A stretch of DNA of 64,000 bases from Vibrio sp. JPW-9-11-11 (GTDB lineage Bacteria; Pseudomonadota; Gammaproteobacteria; Enterobacterales; Vibrionaceae): NCBI RefSeq assembly GCF_013369335.1, contig NZ_SZQJ01000005.1, positions 496,001 through 560,000 of the forward strand, in the 5' to 3' direction. Under the pieces are notes generated by a model that did not search any database, had not been told where the DNA came from, and saw nothing but the letters and a program-made list of their open reading frames with translations. Positions 37,392 to 47,218 of the stretch are shown here, piece by piece (within the stretch, counting starts at the first letter, position 1; the number at the start of each line of letters is the position of its first letter). Made by a program: the position numbers and the translations under genes.

Positions 37392-40199
37392 ATGGCATCA
37401 GCGCGCTTTTTAGTCGGCATCGATTTAGGCACCACCAACACTGTGGTCGCTTACTGTGAAATTACCGAGCAACTTCAACAATCCGAAGTTCGTTTGTTTT
37501 CAATTGATCAACTGATCGGCCCCGGTGAGGTAGTACGTAAGCCGTTACTGCCCTCTTTTCGTTATCACCCAGCCAAGCAACAAGTCTCGGCGCAAGACCT
37601 AACGCTCCCTTGGGAACATCAACCAGTGGACGGAGATATTAGCAACGTCATCATTGGAGAGTGGGCACGTGAGCTCGGAGCCAAAGTGGAAGGACGTCAA
37701 GTATCAAGCGCTAAGAGTTGGCTTTCTCATCAAGGCGTCGACCGCCGTTCCGATATTCTTCCGTGGGCAGCCACCGACGATGTCGACAAAGTTTCTCCGG
37801 TAATCGCGAGTGCCAGCTATCTTAATCATATCCGTCAAGCTTGGAACTATCGAAACCCCAGTAACAAACTTGAAGATCAAGATGTGGTGGTCACCGTTCC
37901 GGCCTCGTTTGACGAAACCGCGCGTAAGCTCACCTTGGAAGCTGCCCAATTGGCGGGACTCGGCCGCATTATTTTGCTCGAAGAGCCTCAAGCCGTCTGC
38001 TACGACTGGTATGCACGCCATCAACAAACGGCTGAGCAGCAGTTGCAAGAACTGCCGCTGATCCTCGTCTGTGATGTTGGCGGCGGAACCACCGATTTAA
38101 GCCTAATTGAAGCCAAGCAGGTGAACAATGAGTTAACCCTCGACCGCATCGGTGTCGGTGAACACTTGATGCTTGGCGGTGACAACTTAGACTTAGCACT
38201 CGCACACCTCGCCGAGCAGAGGTTAAGTCAAAGTAAAAAACTCAATGCCGCGAGTTTGACCAAACTGATTCAACAAACCCGCAAAGCCAAAGAAGACTTA
38301 CTCTCAAGCGACGCGCCAGAGGAAGTCAAAATCACTATGCTTGGCAGTGGGTCAAAGCTGCTAGGTGGAACAAAAAGCATCGGCCTAACGAAAGCAGAAG
38401 TGCATCAAATTGCGTTAGATGGCTTCTTCCCGTTGTCGGATTTTTCACAGCAGCCTGATAAACGTCGCAGCGCGGTAGTGGAGTTCGGCCTGCCCTATGT
38501 GTCTGACCCTGCCGTCAGCAAGCACATTGCCGAGTTTTTAAACCAGCATCAAGGCGTATGTTGTGCGGCACTTGGTCAACAAGAGTCAGACCAACCCGCC
38601 GTCCCCGTAGCCATACTGCTTAATGGCGGGGTATTTAACAGTGAAATGATCACCCAACGTGTCACCCGCCTACTCGGCAACTGGTGCGGCCAACCCATCA
38701 CCGTATTGGATAACCCCCACCCGGATTGGTCGGTTGCATTAGGGGCTGTCGCGTTTGGTAAAGCGCGACGCGGCGCACAACTCAAGATTGGCGGTGGTGC
38801 AGCGCGTTCTTATTTTCTGCATTTGCAAGAAAAAAACAAAATGGGTAAAGCGTTGTGTTTACTCGCCAAAGGGACGGAAGAGGGGCAGGAAATTCGTTTG
38901 AGTGGCCGCCGCTTCGCGCTTACCCTTGGCGAGCCGGTTCGCTTCAACCTTCTTACCTCCACACAAGATTCCCTAAACAATCAGGTTGCGATTCAAAATG
39001 GTGTCATGCTGGATATTGACCCAGACCACTTTACCCCTCTCCCGCCTTACATCTCGACATTAGAAAGCCAAGGTGGCACTTTGCACGCCAATCAAAAGGA
39101 ACGGGTTGAAGTTCAGCTCGCCTGCCAATTGACCGAAGTGGGCACATTGAAGATCGAGTGCGTCCATATTGATGACGATAGCAAACGTTGGGCGCTCGAA
39201 TTTGAAGTGCGTAATCAAAAAGGTGATAGAGACCAAGAACAAGACTTACACCCGCGCCTTGAAGATTGCAAAGCCCTGATCGCTCGCATTTACAGCGCAA
39301 ATAAGAAAAGCGCCGAAGGGAATGAAATCAAAACCTTGGCTAAAGAGCTTGAACGCAAACTCGGTAAGCGCGATGAATGGGACTTCACCACCTTGCGTCA
39401 GTTGTTTGATGCCTTCGCTTTGGGGCGAAAACGTCGTCGGCGCTCAGAGCCTCATGAGAAAAACTGGCTACGACTCGCAGGTTTCTGCTTGCGGCCTGGA
39501 TTTGGTGATGCGACCGATTCTTGGCGCATCGAACAAATCTGGGGCTTATATCAACAAGGGATTCAATTTAAAAACCATCAAGGTTGGACCGATTGGTGGG
39601 TGTTTTGGCGCCGGATTGCGGGCGGGCTAAATCAAGAACAGCAAGAGACCATTTTGGCCGAGATCGCCAAATACCTTCACCCTGGCGCAATGAAAAACCC
39701 CCAGTCAGCCAAAACTGCACACGAAATGGGTTATGAGTCTATGGTGCGTCTCGCAGCGTCACTTGAGCACTTGGTGGTTGAGGATAAAGTCTTGCTCGCC
39801 TCATGGTGCTTGAGTAAGGCGCTCAATGACCATCAATTTGAGCAAGCACATTGGTGGGCGCTTGGGCGACTCGCCTCTCGCACACCGCTGTATGGCAGCC
39901 AACACAATGTGATTGCTCGCGAACAAGTGCAGCAATGGCTGCCTAAGCTACTTGATCAAGACTGGCAAAAACAGCCGATGGTAGCGTTTGCTGCTGTCAT
40001 GATGTGTCGACGAACGGGTGATCGTCTATTTGATATTGAGGACGACTATCGCCATCGAGTGGTGAATAAACTCAAACAAAGCAAAGTGCCTGATTCATGG
40101 TTGGGACTGGTCGAACAAGTCACCGAATTATCAGCCAACGAGTCAAAGCGCGTATTTGGCGATGCCTTACCCCATGGGCTAGTGTTAGTACGTAGCTAA
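37392..40199 (+). CDS. Large Hsp70 family protein with extra C-terminal region
   Basis: This 935-residue protein has an N-terminal Hsp70 ATPase domain (about 1-450) with VGIDLGTTNTVVAYCE, LVCDVGGGTTDLSLIE and LLNGGVFNSEM. A short substrate-domain-like part (about 460-610) follows. The unusual C-terminal region of about 310 residues, starting near 620 (LHPRLEDCKALIARIY), is rich in Trp and charged helices (DWWVFWRRIAGG, AHWWALGRLASR) and is probably the domain catalogued as DUF3731. It is a paralogue of the preceding gene but separated by a terminator, so dosage may differ. Client and cochaperones are unknown. Confidence 0.87.
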   Translation: MASARFLVGIDLGTTNTVVAYCEITEQLQQSEVRLFSIDQLIGPGEVVRKPLLPSFRYHPAKQQVSAQDLTLPWEHQPVDGDISNVIIGEWARELGAKVEGRQVSSAKSWLSHQGVDRRSDILPWAATDDVDKVSPVIASASYLNHIRQAWNYRNPSNKLEDQDVVVTVPASFDETARKLTLEAAQLAGLGRIILLEEPQAVCYDWYARHQQTAEQQLQELPLILVCDVGGGTTDLSLIEAKQVNNELTLDRIGVGEHLMLGGDNLDLALAHLAEQRLSQSKKLNAASLTKLIQQTRKAKEDLLSSDAPEEVKITMLGSGSKLLGGTKSIGLTKAEVHQIALDGFFPLSDFSQQPDKRRSAVVEFGLPYVSDPAVSKHIAEFLNQHQGVCCAALGQQESDQPAVPVAILLNGGVFNSEMITQRVTRLLGNWCGQPITVLDNPHPDWSVALGAVAFGKARRGAQLKIGGGAARSYFLHLQEKNKMGKALCLLAKGTEEGQEIRLSGRRFALTLGEPVRFNLLTSTQDSLNNQVAIQNGVMLDIDPDHFTPLPPYISTLESQGGTLHANQKERVEVQLACQLTEVGTLKIECVHIDDDSKRWALEFEVRNQKGDRDQEQDLHPRLEDCKALIARIYSANKKSAEGNEIKTLAKELERKLGKRDEWDFTTLRQLFDAFALGRKRRRRSEPHEKNWLRLAGFCLRPGFGDATDSWRIEQIWGLYQQGIQFKNHQGWTDWWVFWRRIAGGLNQEQQETILAEIAKYLHPGAMKNPQSAKTAHEMGYESMVRLAASLEHLVVEDKVLLASWCLSKALNDHQFEQAHWWALGRLASRTPLYGSQHNVIAREQVQQWLPKLLDQDWQKQPMVAFAAVMMCRRTGDRLFDIEDDYRHRVVNKLKQSKVPDSWLGLVEQVTELSANESKRVFGDALPHGLVLVRS

Positions 40200-40239
40200 C
40201 AACCTATGAGCTACAATCAAGCGTAAACAGAGGATAACG

Positions 40240-40752
40240 ATGAAAAAACTGATTCTGATCTTAACCTTGGTGGTTCTCTCTGGTTGTATGGGAATGCCAA
40301 GCGGTGTGACACCGGTTAATAACTTTGAGCTTGAGCGCTACTTGGGTACTTGGTACGAAGTTGCCCGTTTAGACCACTCGTTCGAGCGCGGCTTATCTAA
40401 AGTTACCGCCACCTATTCATTACGTGAAGATGGTGGCGTCAATGTGCTTAATCGCGGATATTCTGAGTCAGAGGGTGTCTGGGAAGAAGCCGAAGGCAAG
40501 GCCTTTTTTGTCGATGACGCCGATCAGGGCTACCTAAAAGTATCATTTTTCGGACCATTTTATGGCTCTTATGTGGTGTTTGAACTCGATCAAACCAACT
40601 ATCAATACGCCTTCGTTTCTGGTCCCAACACAGACTACCTTTGGTTATTGTCGCGCTCCCCAGAAGTCGACCCTCTGTTACTAGACGCATTTATCGCTGC
40701 GGCTAAACAACGTGGATTCGACACCGATAACCTGATTATGGTCGATCACTAA
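40240..40752 (+). CDS. blc: Outer-membrane lipocalin
   Basis: This is a bacterial lipocalin, a small outer-membrane lipoprotein that binds lipids such as lysophospholipids in a beta barrel. The signal ends with the lipobox LSGC at residues 14-17. The lipocalin signature RYLGTWYEVARLDHSFERG and the later TATYS strand and NYQYAFVSGPNTDYLWLLSR motif are clear. The 170-residue length is normal. The residue after the lipid-modified Cys is Met, not Asp, so sorting to the outer membrane is expected. It begins 40 bases after the second Hsp70 gene and might be co-transcribed, since I see no terminator between them; it is more likely independent. Confidence 0.9.
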   Translation: MKKLILILTLVVLSGCMGMPSGVTPVNNFELERYLGTWYEVARLDHSFERGLSKVTATYSLREDGGVNVLNRGYSESEGVWEEAEGKAFFVDDADQGYLKVSFFGPFYGSYVVFELDQTNYQYAFVSGPNTDYLWLLSRSPEVDPLLLDAFIAAAKQRGFDTDNLIMVDH

Positions 40753-41071
40753 CCGATACGCGGTGCCTGTCTCCGGTGCAGGCCGACACAAAACTGCACC
40801 CGAGACAGATAAAACCATAAACCAAGATATCAACAACTTAACTGCTGCACCGTCAAACATCCTTCCCGGCCCAAAAAGTCGAAACCCATCACAAATAAAT
40901 CAGCAATTTTTGTAACGAACGACCCAAGTCGCACAAAAAACGACCAATATCTCAGTATCAAGCCTTTTTGCCTTACTTTTTTCATGGTTATGTGAAAGAT
41001 CAACTATTAACTACCACTAAAGGAGTAAATTGCGACACAGTAGTTAAAACAACTTGGGGCTGATGCAAATT
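40753..41071. other. Upstream region of the torC-like gene
   Basis: No gene is seen in these roughly 320 bases. Weak inverted repeats near 40764-40782 (GCCTG and CAGGC) could end lipocalin transcription. AT-rich sequence around 40900-41010 carries short ACGACC-like repeats that might be activator sites, but none matches a TorR box that I can recognise. AAAGGAGTAA at about 41020 resembles a ribosome site, but the only frame behind it is a five-codon peptide. Confidence 0.45.
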
Positions 41072-42166
41072 ATGTCGATAAAAAAACGGACTATCGCGCT
41101 TATCGCGGTGATCGGAATCGCGATTGGATGGCTAACCCTAGGAGGTACTGCAGCTGTCATGCACTACACCTCCAGCACCGAGTTTTGCCTCTCTTGCCAT
41201 ACGATGCAAATCCCCTACGAAGAGTATCAAGGCTCACTACATTTTAGTAACGCCAAAGGCATACGTGCTGAGTGTTCTGACTGCCATATTCCCACCGACC
41301 CTATCGACTATGTGGTCACCAAAATTCGCGCCAGCAAAGACATCTATCACGAGTTTATTACCGGAAAAATCGATACTGAAGAGAAATATGAGCAGCACCG
41401 AATGGCAATGGCTGAAACGGTTTGGGCTCAGCTAAGAGCCAATGACTCGGCAACATGTCGCACGTGCCACACTTTCGAGGCGATGGATACCTATGAGCAA
41501 TCCGAAGAGTCGGTAAAAATGCACCAATACGGTCAAGACAACAATCAAACCTGTATCGACTGTCACAAAGGGGTGGCCCACTTTGCTCCAGAGCCAGAAA
41601 TGGACAGTGAAGCGTTTGATAATCTCATGGCATTTACCGAACAAACCGCGAAGGACGCCACACGTGTTTATTCGGTTGACTATACCAAACTTGAAGACCT
41701 AGCCATCATTAACCCCACCACTGAGCTCAGTGTTATCGAAACAACGTCCGACTCGCGCATGGTGCGGTTAGCTGGTTATCAGATGAAAGGGGCAGAGCAG
41801 GTACTCTACTTCGGTGAAGGCCAACGCGCCATCATCGCGACTCTAACCGAACAAGGTCAAAGCCAGTTAGAGGTCGGCGAGTACCACATGGACGAATATG
41901 GTAATGAGTGGCGTACAGCTTCATTAACTGGCCAAATCACAACGCCTGTCCTCGACCAAGCTCAACCACTATGGGCGTATGCCGAGCAACTCGATACCGT
42001 TTACTGCTCAACGTGCCACGCCAAAATACCTGCCGGTCACTTTACCGTTAACGCTTGGGGTCCGGTTGCAAAAGGAATGGGTGAGCGCACTGACATTTCA
42101 GACTATGACCTTGAAGTACTGACTAAATTCTTCCAATACCATGCCAAAGATGTGGTAGGACACTAA
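41072..42166 (+). CDS. torC: Pentaheme c-type cytochrome, TorC family
   Basis: This membrane-anchored cytochrome passes electrons from quinol to the periplasmic TMAO reductase. A single N-terminal transmembrane helix (about residues 7-30) leads to five haem sites: CLSCH, CSDCH, CRTCH, CIDCH and, 150 residues later, CSTCH. Four clustered haems form a NapC/NirT-type domain and the fifth is in the C-terminal domain, the TorC/TorY layout. The true start is uncertain: I use the ATG giving MSIKKRT, but an ATG three codons earlier and a TTG at 41054 are alternatives, none with a convincing ribosome site. The torA-like gene follows by 19 bases. Confidence 0.9.
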   Translation: MSIKKRTIALIAVIGIAIGWLTLGGTAAVMHYTSSTEFCLSCHTMQIPYEEYQGSLHFSNAKGIRAECSDCHIPTDPIDYVVTKIRASKDIYHEFITGKIDTEEKYEQHRMAMAETVWAQLRANDSATCRTCHTFEAMDTYEQSEESVKMHQYGQDNNQTCIDCHKGVAHFAPEPEMDSEAFDNLMAFTEQTAKDATRVYSVDYTKLEDLAIINPTTELSVIETTSDSRMVRLAGYQMKGAEQVLYFGEGQRAIIATLTEQGQSQLEVGEYHMDEYGNEWRTASLTGQITTPVLDQAQPLWAYAEQLDTVYCSTCHAKIPAGHFTVNAWGPVAKGMGERTDISDYDLEVLTKFFQYHAKDVVGH

Positions 42167-42185
42167 GAGACAAAAGGATACGATT

Positions 42186-44633
42186 ATGACTGAGATTACA
42201 CGTCGAGGGTTTCTCAAAGGCACGGGTATGGCGGCCGGTGCGGCTGCGATCACTTCCCTCACCCCGTTAAGTGCTGCTGCATCAAATAAACGTGGTTCTG
42301 GTGTACTCACCGCGAGTCGAATGGGGCCACTTCTTTGTGAAGTAAAAGACGGCAAACTCGTAGCGAGCACCAACGCGTTAGCGCAAACGGTAGACAACAG
42401 CCTTCAATCAACTGGCCCAGATCAAGTTTATACCAAAGCCCGTATTAAGTACCCTATGGTGCGTAAAGGGTTCTTGTCTAACCCAAGTCAACCCACCGGA
42501 GTACGTGGTCAAGACGAATATGTGAGAGTTTCATGGGACGATGCATACAAACTGATCCACGAGCAGCATATGCGGATTCGCTCTGAGTTTGGCGCAGAAT
42601 CGGTGTTTGCTGGTTCCTACGGCTGGCGTTCCAGTGGTGTCCTCCATAAAGCGCAAACACTCTTGCAGCGTTACATGAGTATGGCAGGCGGATATTCGGG
42701 CCACCTCGGTGACTATTCTACAGGTGCCGCTCAGGTCATTTTGCCGCACGTGATGGGTTCCATTGAAGTGTACGAGCAGCAAACAACGCATCCAGTCGTG
42801 CTAGAAAATTCCGAAGTTGTCGTCTTATGGGGAATGAACCCTCTCAACACCTTGAAGATTGCGTGGAGCTCTACCGACTGCTCTGGTTTAGAGTTTTTCC
42901 ATCAATTGAAAAAATCAGGCAAAACCGTCATTGCCATCGATCCCATGCGTTCGGAAACCATCGATTTCTTCGAGGATAAGATCCAATGGATTGCGCCTCA
43001 TCCCATGACGGATGTTGCACTTATGTTAGGTATTGCCCACTCACTAGTGAACAGCGGTAAACACGATAAAGCTTTCTTAGATAAATACACCACAGGTTAT
43101 GCGGAGTTCGAGACTTATTTACTCGGCAAAAGCGATGGGGTCGAGAAAACCCCACAATGGGCAGAGGCTATTACCGGAGTGCCAGCCAAACAAATAACTA
43201 TGCTCGCGGACATCTTCAGCCAAAATCGCACTATGCTGATGGCGGGCTGGGGACTGCAGCGTCAACAGTACGGTGAACAGCGCCACTGGATGTTGGTCAC
43301 GCTTGCTGCCATGCTAGGCCAAATCGGTTTGCCCGGCGGTGGTTTTGGTTTCTCTTATCACTACTCAAATGGCGGCAACCCTACCCGAGACGCAGGCGTC
43401 TTACCGGCGATTTCAGCGTCGATTGGTGGCGGCTCTTCAGCGGGGAACGACTGGGCGGTGTCTGGCGCAGTCAACAGTTTCCCAGTCGCACGTATCGTCG
43501 AGGCGTTGGAAAACCCTGGCAAATCCTATTCTCACAACGGTAAACAGCTGACCTTCCCAAATATCAAAATGATCTGGTGGGCAGGCGGCGGCAATTTTAC
43601 TCATCATCAAGACACCAACCGCTTAATTAACGCGTGGCAAAAACCTGAGCTTGTCGTTATCTCAGAGATCTACTGGACCGCAGCCGCCAAACATGCTGAT
43701 GTTGTCTTGCCGATCACCACATCGTTCGAGCGAAACGACTTAACCATGACGGGGGATTACAGTAACCAGCACCTTGTGCCAATGAAGCAGGTCGTGGAAC
43801 CTCAAGGCGAAGCACGCAATGACTTTGACGTGTTTGCTGATATGGCGGAAATGATCAAGCCTGGAGGCCGCGAAGTCTTCACCGAAGGCAAACAGGAAAT
43901 GGATTGGCTCAAAGAGTTCTATGAAGCCGCGCAAAAAGGCGCACGTGCGGCGAGAATTCGTATGCCACGATTTGGCCAATTCTGGGAAGAGAACCAATTG
44001 ATCGAAATGAAGTTCAACAAAAAGGCCGCACAGTTTGTTCGTCATGCCGACTTTAGGAAAGATCCGGTGATGAACCCGCTTGGAACGCCAAGTGGCAAAA
44101 TTGAAATTTACTCGCGCACCATCGAGAGTTATAAACTCGAAGACTGCCCTCCCCACCCAACTTGGATGGCCCCAACCGAATACACTGGGTCTGCAAAAGA
44201 AGGCGAACTTCAATTGATGACGGCACACGCTGCGCACCGCTTACATAGCCAGTTCAATTACGCCACACTGAGAGATCAGTATGCGATTGCTAACCGTGAA
44301 CCGATCACCATCAACACGCAAGATGCGGCCGCTCGAGGCATCAAAAACGGCGACTTGGTGCGCGCATACAATGACCGAGGTCAAGTGTTGGTTGGTGCTT
44401 TGGTCACCGATGGGATTAAGCCAGGTTCTGTGTGTATTCACGAAGGCGGTTGGCCAGATCTGGATGCGAAAACGGGGCTATGCAAAAACGGCGGGGCCAA
44501 TGTCCTCACGCTCGACATTCCGACCTCGCGTCTTGCCAACGGCTGTGCGGCTAACTCGTCATTAGTGCGCATAGAGAAGTACACTGGACCGGCATTAGAA
44601 CTCACTGCCTTTGTTCCACCACAGAATGGCTAA
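42186..44633 (+). CDS. torA: Periplasmic trimethylamine N-oxide reductase (TorA/TorZ type)
   Basis: This molybdopterin enzyme reduces TMAO as a terminal electron acceptor. The N-terminus carries a Tat signal, [17 protein letters not shown], so the folded enzyme is exported. The body shows segments of the DMSO-reductase family: [14 protein letters not shown] (with the Ser expected to bind Mo), [38 protein letters not shown], and [13 protein letters not shown] near the end. The 815-residue length fits TorA or TorZ. The gene has no adjacent torD chaperone, sensor or regulator. Dinucleotide-binding motifs of the bis-MGD type are complete by eye. It pairs with the pentaheme gene just upstream. Confidence 0.9.
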   Translation: MTEITRRGFLKGTGMAAGAAAITSLTPLSAAASNKRGSGVLTASRMGPLLCEVKDGKLVASTNALAQTVDNSLQSTGPDQVYTKARIKYPMVRKGFLSNPSQPTGVRGQDEYVRVSWDDAYKLIHEQHMRIRSEFGAESVFAGSYGWRSSGVLHKAQTLLQRYMSMAGGYSGHLGDYSTGAAQVILPHVMGSIEVYEQQTTHPVVLENSEVVVLWGMNPLNTLKIAWSSTDCSGLEFFHQLKKSGKTVIAIDPMRSETIDFFEDKIQWIAPHPMTDVALMLGIAHSLVNSGKHDKAFLDKYTTGYAEFETYLLGKSDGVEKTPQWAEAITGVPAKQITMLADIFSQNRTMLMAGWGLQRQQYGEQRHWMLVTLAAMLGQIGLPGGGFGFSYHYSNGGNPTRDAGVLPAISASIGGGSSAGNDWAVSGAVNSFPVARIVEALENPGKSYSHNGKQLTFPNIKMIWWAGGGNFTHHQDTNRLINAWQKPELVVISEIYWTAAAKHADVVLPITTSFERNDLTMTGDYSNQHLVPMKQVVEPQGEARNDFDVFADMAEMIKPGGREVFTEGKQEMDWLKEFYEAAQKGARAARIRMPRFGQFWEENQLIEMKFNKKAAQFVRHADFRKDPVMNPLGTPSGKIEIYSRTIESYKLEDCPPHPTWMAPTEYTGSAKEGELQLMTAHAAHRLHSQFNYATLRDQYAIANREPITINTQDAAARGIKNGDLVRAYNDRGQVLVGALVTDGIKPGSVCIHEGGWPDLDAKTGLCKNGGANVLTLDIPTSRLANGCAANSSLVRIEKYTGPALELTAFVPPQNG

Positions 44634-44649
44634 TCATTTGTAAAACCTC

Positions 44650-44677
44650 AATAGCCAGAGCATAAGCTCTGGCTATT
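44650..44677. terminator. Hairpin between torA and the small lipoprotein gene
   Basis: Perfect arms AATAGCCAGAG and CTCTGGCTATT with a 6-base loop lie between two converging genes. Neither side has a strong T-run, so efficiency is uncertain. Confidence 0.65.
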
Positions 44678-44679
44678 GC

Positions 44680-44850
44680 TTAACAGCGACCTTTTTTAGC
44701 TTGCCCTGGCGGACAAAATACCCTGTTTTGTTGCACCTCTGCTTCACTACCGTACTTCACTTCGACATCGCGGTACTCCCCCTCAACTCGGGTAATCTGG
44801 CAACCGACCAACACGCCACTCAGAACGAGTAAACATCCAATACGTACCAT
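44680..44850 (-). CDS. Small lipoprotein, 56 residues
   Basis: This short frame is preceded by a clear ribosome site (AGGAGGAAAG). The protein starts MVRIGCLLVLSGVLVGCQ, a signal peptide with the lipobox LVGC, so the mature protein starts at Cys17. The remaining 40 residues include EVKYGSEAEVQQNRVFCPPG and end KKGRC, with two further Cys that may pair. It resembles the short lipoproteins found in many vibrios, but I do not recognise a named family. The following Gln suggests outer-membrane sorting. It lies opposite torA and between two other transcription units, so it is likely expressed alone. Confidence 0.75.
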   Translation of the reverse strand: MVRIGCLLVLSGVLVGCQITRVEGEYRDVEVKYGSEAEVQQNRVFCPPGQAKKGRC

Positions 44851-44967
44851 CACTTTCCTCCTTATTTTTCGCAGACTTTACCCGTGCTAATCGTTACCAT
44901 GTGTCATCGGTCGGTTAGAGTCGGTATGCATAACGTTAGCTTGCTGAAAATAAGGGAGAACATCACG

Positions 44968-45657
44968 TTGACACTAGAAAAATTTGACACAATTTATCAA
45001 CGCGCGTCAGAACGTAAAGGTGGCACAGCGCAGCTTGAATCACTACTTTCCACACCACTGACTCGTGAGCAGTTGGCACAAATCAACGATGACCGCTGGC
45101 TAGCCGCGTTCAGTATGAAAGTGTTTCAAAGTGGCATTTCATGGCAAGTGGTGCGAAACAAGTGGCCTCAATTTGAAGAGGTCTTTTTTGGCTTTAGCAT
45201 CGAGCCTTTACTGATGTTATCTGATGAGCAATGGGACAACAAAGCCGCCGATAAACGCATTATTCGCCATCACAGTAAAGTGAAGTCGATACAAGCCAAT
45301 GCGCAAATGATTCATGAAGCTCGATTGCACTACGGCTCCTTTGCCAACATGGTCAGCCAGTGGCCACAAGAAGAGATCACTGAGTTATGGCTGTATCTGA
45401 AAAAACACGGTCAACGTTTGGGAGGCAACACTGGACCTTATAGCTTACGCCAGATGGGCGTCGATACCTTTATTCTCTCAGGCGACGTCGAGAGCTACTT
45501 GCGTCATAGTAAAATCATCGAAGGTGGACGCGATACCAAGCGTTCACTGAGCGCAGCGAATCAAGCCTTTCTAGAATGGCAACAGCAAAGTGGCCGCTGC
45601 TTCACTCACATTAGCCAAGTGATCGCTTACAGCACCGGCGACAATCGTGTCATTTAA
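44968..45657 (+). CDS. DNA-3-methyladenine glycosylase I family protein
   Basis: This 229-residue protein resembles Tag, which removes 3-methyladenine from alkylated DNA. I use the TTG start giving MTLEKFDTIYQRA, with AAGGGA at a suitable distance; upstream in-frame codons give an unrelated N-terminus. Segments similar to the family are DDRWLAAFSMKVFQSGISW, NKAADKRIIRHHSKVKSI and LGGNTGPYSLRQMGVDTFIL. The usual Tag zinc-binding Cys and His residues are not evident, so it may be a Tag-like subgroup with a different base preference. Its 3' end overlaps the convergent GNAT gene by four bases. Confidence 0.75.
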   Translation: MTLEKFDTIYQRASERKGGTAQLESLLSTPLTREQLAQINDDRWLAAFSMKVFQSGISWQVVRNKWPQFEEVFFGFSIEPLLMLSDEQWDNKAADKRIIRHHSKVKSIQANAQMIHEARLHYGSFANMVSQWPQEEITELWLYLKKHGQRLGGNTGPYSLRQMGVDTFILSGDVESYLRHSKIIEGGRDTKRSLSAANQAFLEWQQQSGRCFTHISQVIAYSTGDNRVI

Positions 45658-46205
45658 TGCTTGGATTGCCACTGCTCACGAGTGATACAGTACAGACAAT
45701 GACGCTGTAACGCATGCCCCGAAGGTAACTTGGGGTGATCAAACACCTCGCCAGTGTTTTGCATACCAATTTTGTTCATCACCCGCTGAGAGGGTAAGTT
45801 ACTCAACGCCGTGAACGAGTAGATTTGTTCCAAGTCAAGAGTGAGGAAGCCGTAGTTGAGTGCCGCTTGCGCCGCTTCAGGGGCATAACCTTGCCCCCAA
45901 TATTGGGCGTCAATACGCCAGCCGATTTCCACCATGGGTGCTTTAGGCAATCCACTCTCTTGCGCTTGTGGCCACAAGCCGACAAAACCAATAAACTCAC
46001 CACTTTGCTTTAGTTCTAGCGCCCAAAACCCCCAACCAAATTGCTCAATGTGCTCGGCTATCCTGTTCGCCTGGTCGCGACTCTCTTGTTGAGACAAACA
46101 AGCGGGAAAGAAACGCATCACTCTCTCATCAGCATTAATTCGCCCGTAAGCCTCTAGGTCAGACTCACGCCATTGACGCAAGCGCAAACGCGGTGTCTCT
46201 ATCAT
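45654..46205 (-). CDS. GNAT family N-acetyltransferase (RimJ/RimL type)
   Basis: This 183-residue acetyltransferase opens with the RimL-type start MIETPRLRLRQWRESDLEAY. It shows FIGFVGLW, the acetyl-CoA motif EIGWRIDAQYWGQGYAPEAAQ (QGYA as the loop) and the closing ALSNLPSQRVMNKIGM, in which the Asn-x-x-Ser is common in this group. It could modify a ribosomal protein, an antibiotic or a metabolite; the sequence does not decide. It is convergent with the Tag-like gene, and the stops overlap. Confidence 0.85.
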   Translation of the reverse strand: MIETPRLRLRQWRESDLEAYGRINADERVMRFFPACLSQQESRDQANRIAEHIEQFGWGFWALELKQSGEFIGFVGLWPQAQESGLPKAPMVEIGWRIDAQYWGQGYAPEAAQAALNYGFLTLDLEQIYSFTALSNLPSQRVMNKIGMQNTGEVFDHPKLPSGHALQRHCLYCITREQWQSKH

Positions 46206-46294
46206 GATAAATCGTCTCCTACCATTGCCAAATTAGAATTATGCACTAGGTTTTATATTAAGTTCACTTCGCCATCCCCTGACAGGAGTCTGCA

Positions 46295-46717
46295 ATGTTT
46301 CTCACTCGATTAGTGTATGCCAGCACCATAGAGCAAGGGTTTGATCTCTCGACGGTAGAAGAGATCATCGGCTCGGCTCGTGAACATAATCAAGCGCTGG
46401 ATGTCACTGGCATGCTCTGCTTTGACCGCAACTTTTTTTTGCAGTGCTTGGAAGGCTCTCGAACGAACGTCAACTTAATCTACCAGCGAATTTTGAGCGA
46501 CAAACGTCACACCAAGATCGTCATGCTCGACTATCGCGAAATCAACTCACGCGACTTCAGTCAATGGTCGATGGGATATAGCCCTTCCTCTTCGCTTACT
46601 GCGCCACTTTACTTACGTTATTCTGGCTCAAAAGCCTTTAACCCATACCTAATGTCGGGGGAGAGTGCGTATCAACTGTTACTGGAACTCAAACACTCTC
46701 TGCCATCGATCAGTTAA
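46295..46717 (+). CDS. Short BLUF blue-light photoreceptor
   Basis: This 140-residue protein is a stand-alone BLUF domain that binds FAD and senses blue light. The flavin-site residues are present: Tyr8 in RLVYAS, Asn32 in EHNQAL, Gln50 in FLQCLEG, and the semi-conserved Trp in FSQWSMGY near residue 92. About 40 residues follow the BLUF core with no output domain, so signalling would go through a partner protein. No obvious partner gene is adjacent, but c-di-GMP proteins are encoded 5-10 kb away. It converges on ohrR. Confidence 0.88.
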   Translation: MFLTRLVYASTIEQGFDLSTVEEIIGSAREHNQALDVTGMLCFDRNFFLQCLEGSRTNVNLIYQRILSDKRHTKIVMLDYREINSRDFSQWSMGYSPSSSLTAPLYLRYSGSKAFNPYLMSGESAYQLLLELKHSLPSIS

Positions 46718-46729
46718 AGGGCTTGAGGA

Positions 46730-47197
46730 TCAGTGCTCATCCTCTATCGAGGCCAACACTTTTTCACACAGGTGCTTTAGAGTGATCAGCTCATCTAACT
46801 CGAGATGAAACTGGCACTGCATCTGCTGAGGTATTTGCAGTGCTCGCTGTTTTAAATCGGCCCCTGCTGCGGTCAATTTCAGAACCCGAACTCTTTCATC
46901 TTGCTCACTGCGCCCTCTTTCTACATAGCCTTTTAAGGCCAATCGCTTGAGTAGTGGTGTCAGTGTTCCAGAATCAAGGTGTAAGCGTTGACCTAGCGCT
47001 TTAACACTCACCCCATCACACTCCCACAACACCATCATCACCAAGTACTGTGAATAGGTAAGGTCCAACTTTTCTAACAGTGGACGATAAGTGCGAATGA
47101 CCGCATTAGACGCGCTATACAGCGGAAAACAGATCTGATTTTCGAGCAATAATGACTGCTGCTCTGCCGACATTTCTCGACCATCGCAATCGGACAT
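46730..47197 (-). CDS. ohrR: Organic-hydroperoxide-sensing MarR-type repressor
   Basis: OhrR represses ohr until organic peroxides oxidise its reactive cysteine. The 155-residue winged-helix protein has the reactive Cys in ENQICFPLYSAS with the supporting Tyr in the YSQYLVMMVLWE helix. The DNA-recognition part is LGQRLHLDSGTLTPLLKRL and the wing includes DERVRVLKLT. AGAGGATG precedes the chosen ATG; a start eight codons later is possible. It is divergent from ohr, and the 107-base gap holds two matching operators, the standard arrangement. Confidence 0.92.
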   Translation of the reverse strand: MSDCDGREMSAEQQSLLLENQICFPLYSASNAVIRTYRPLLEKLDLTYSQYLVMMVLWECDGVSVKALGQRLHLDSGTLTPLLKRLALKGYVERGRSEQDERVRVLKLTAAGADLKQRALQIPQQMQCQFHLELDELITLKHLCEKVLASIEDEH

Positions 47198-47218
47198 GAT
47201 GCCATCCTCTCAAAATAA

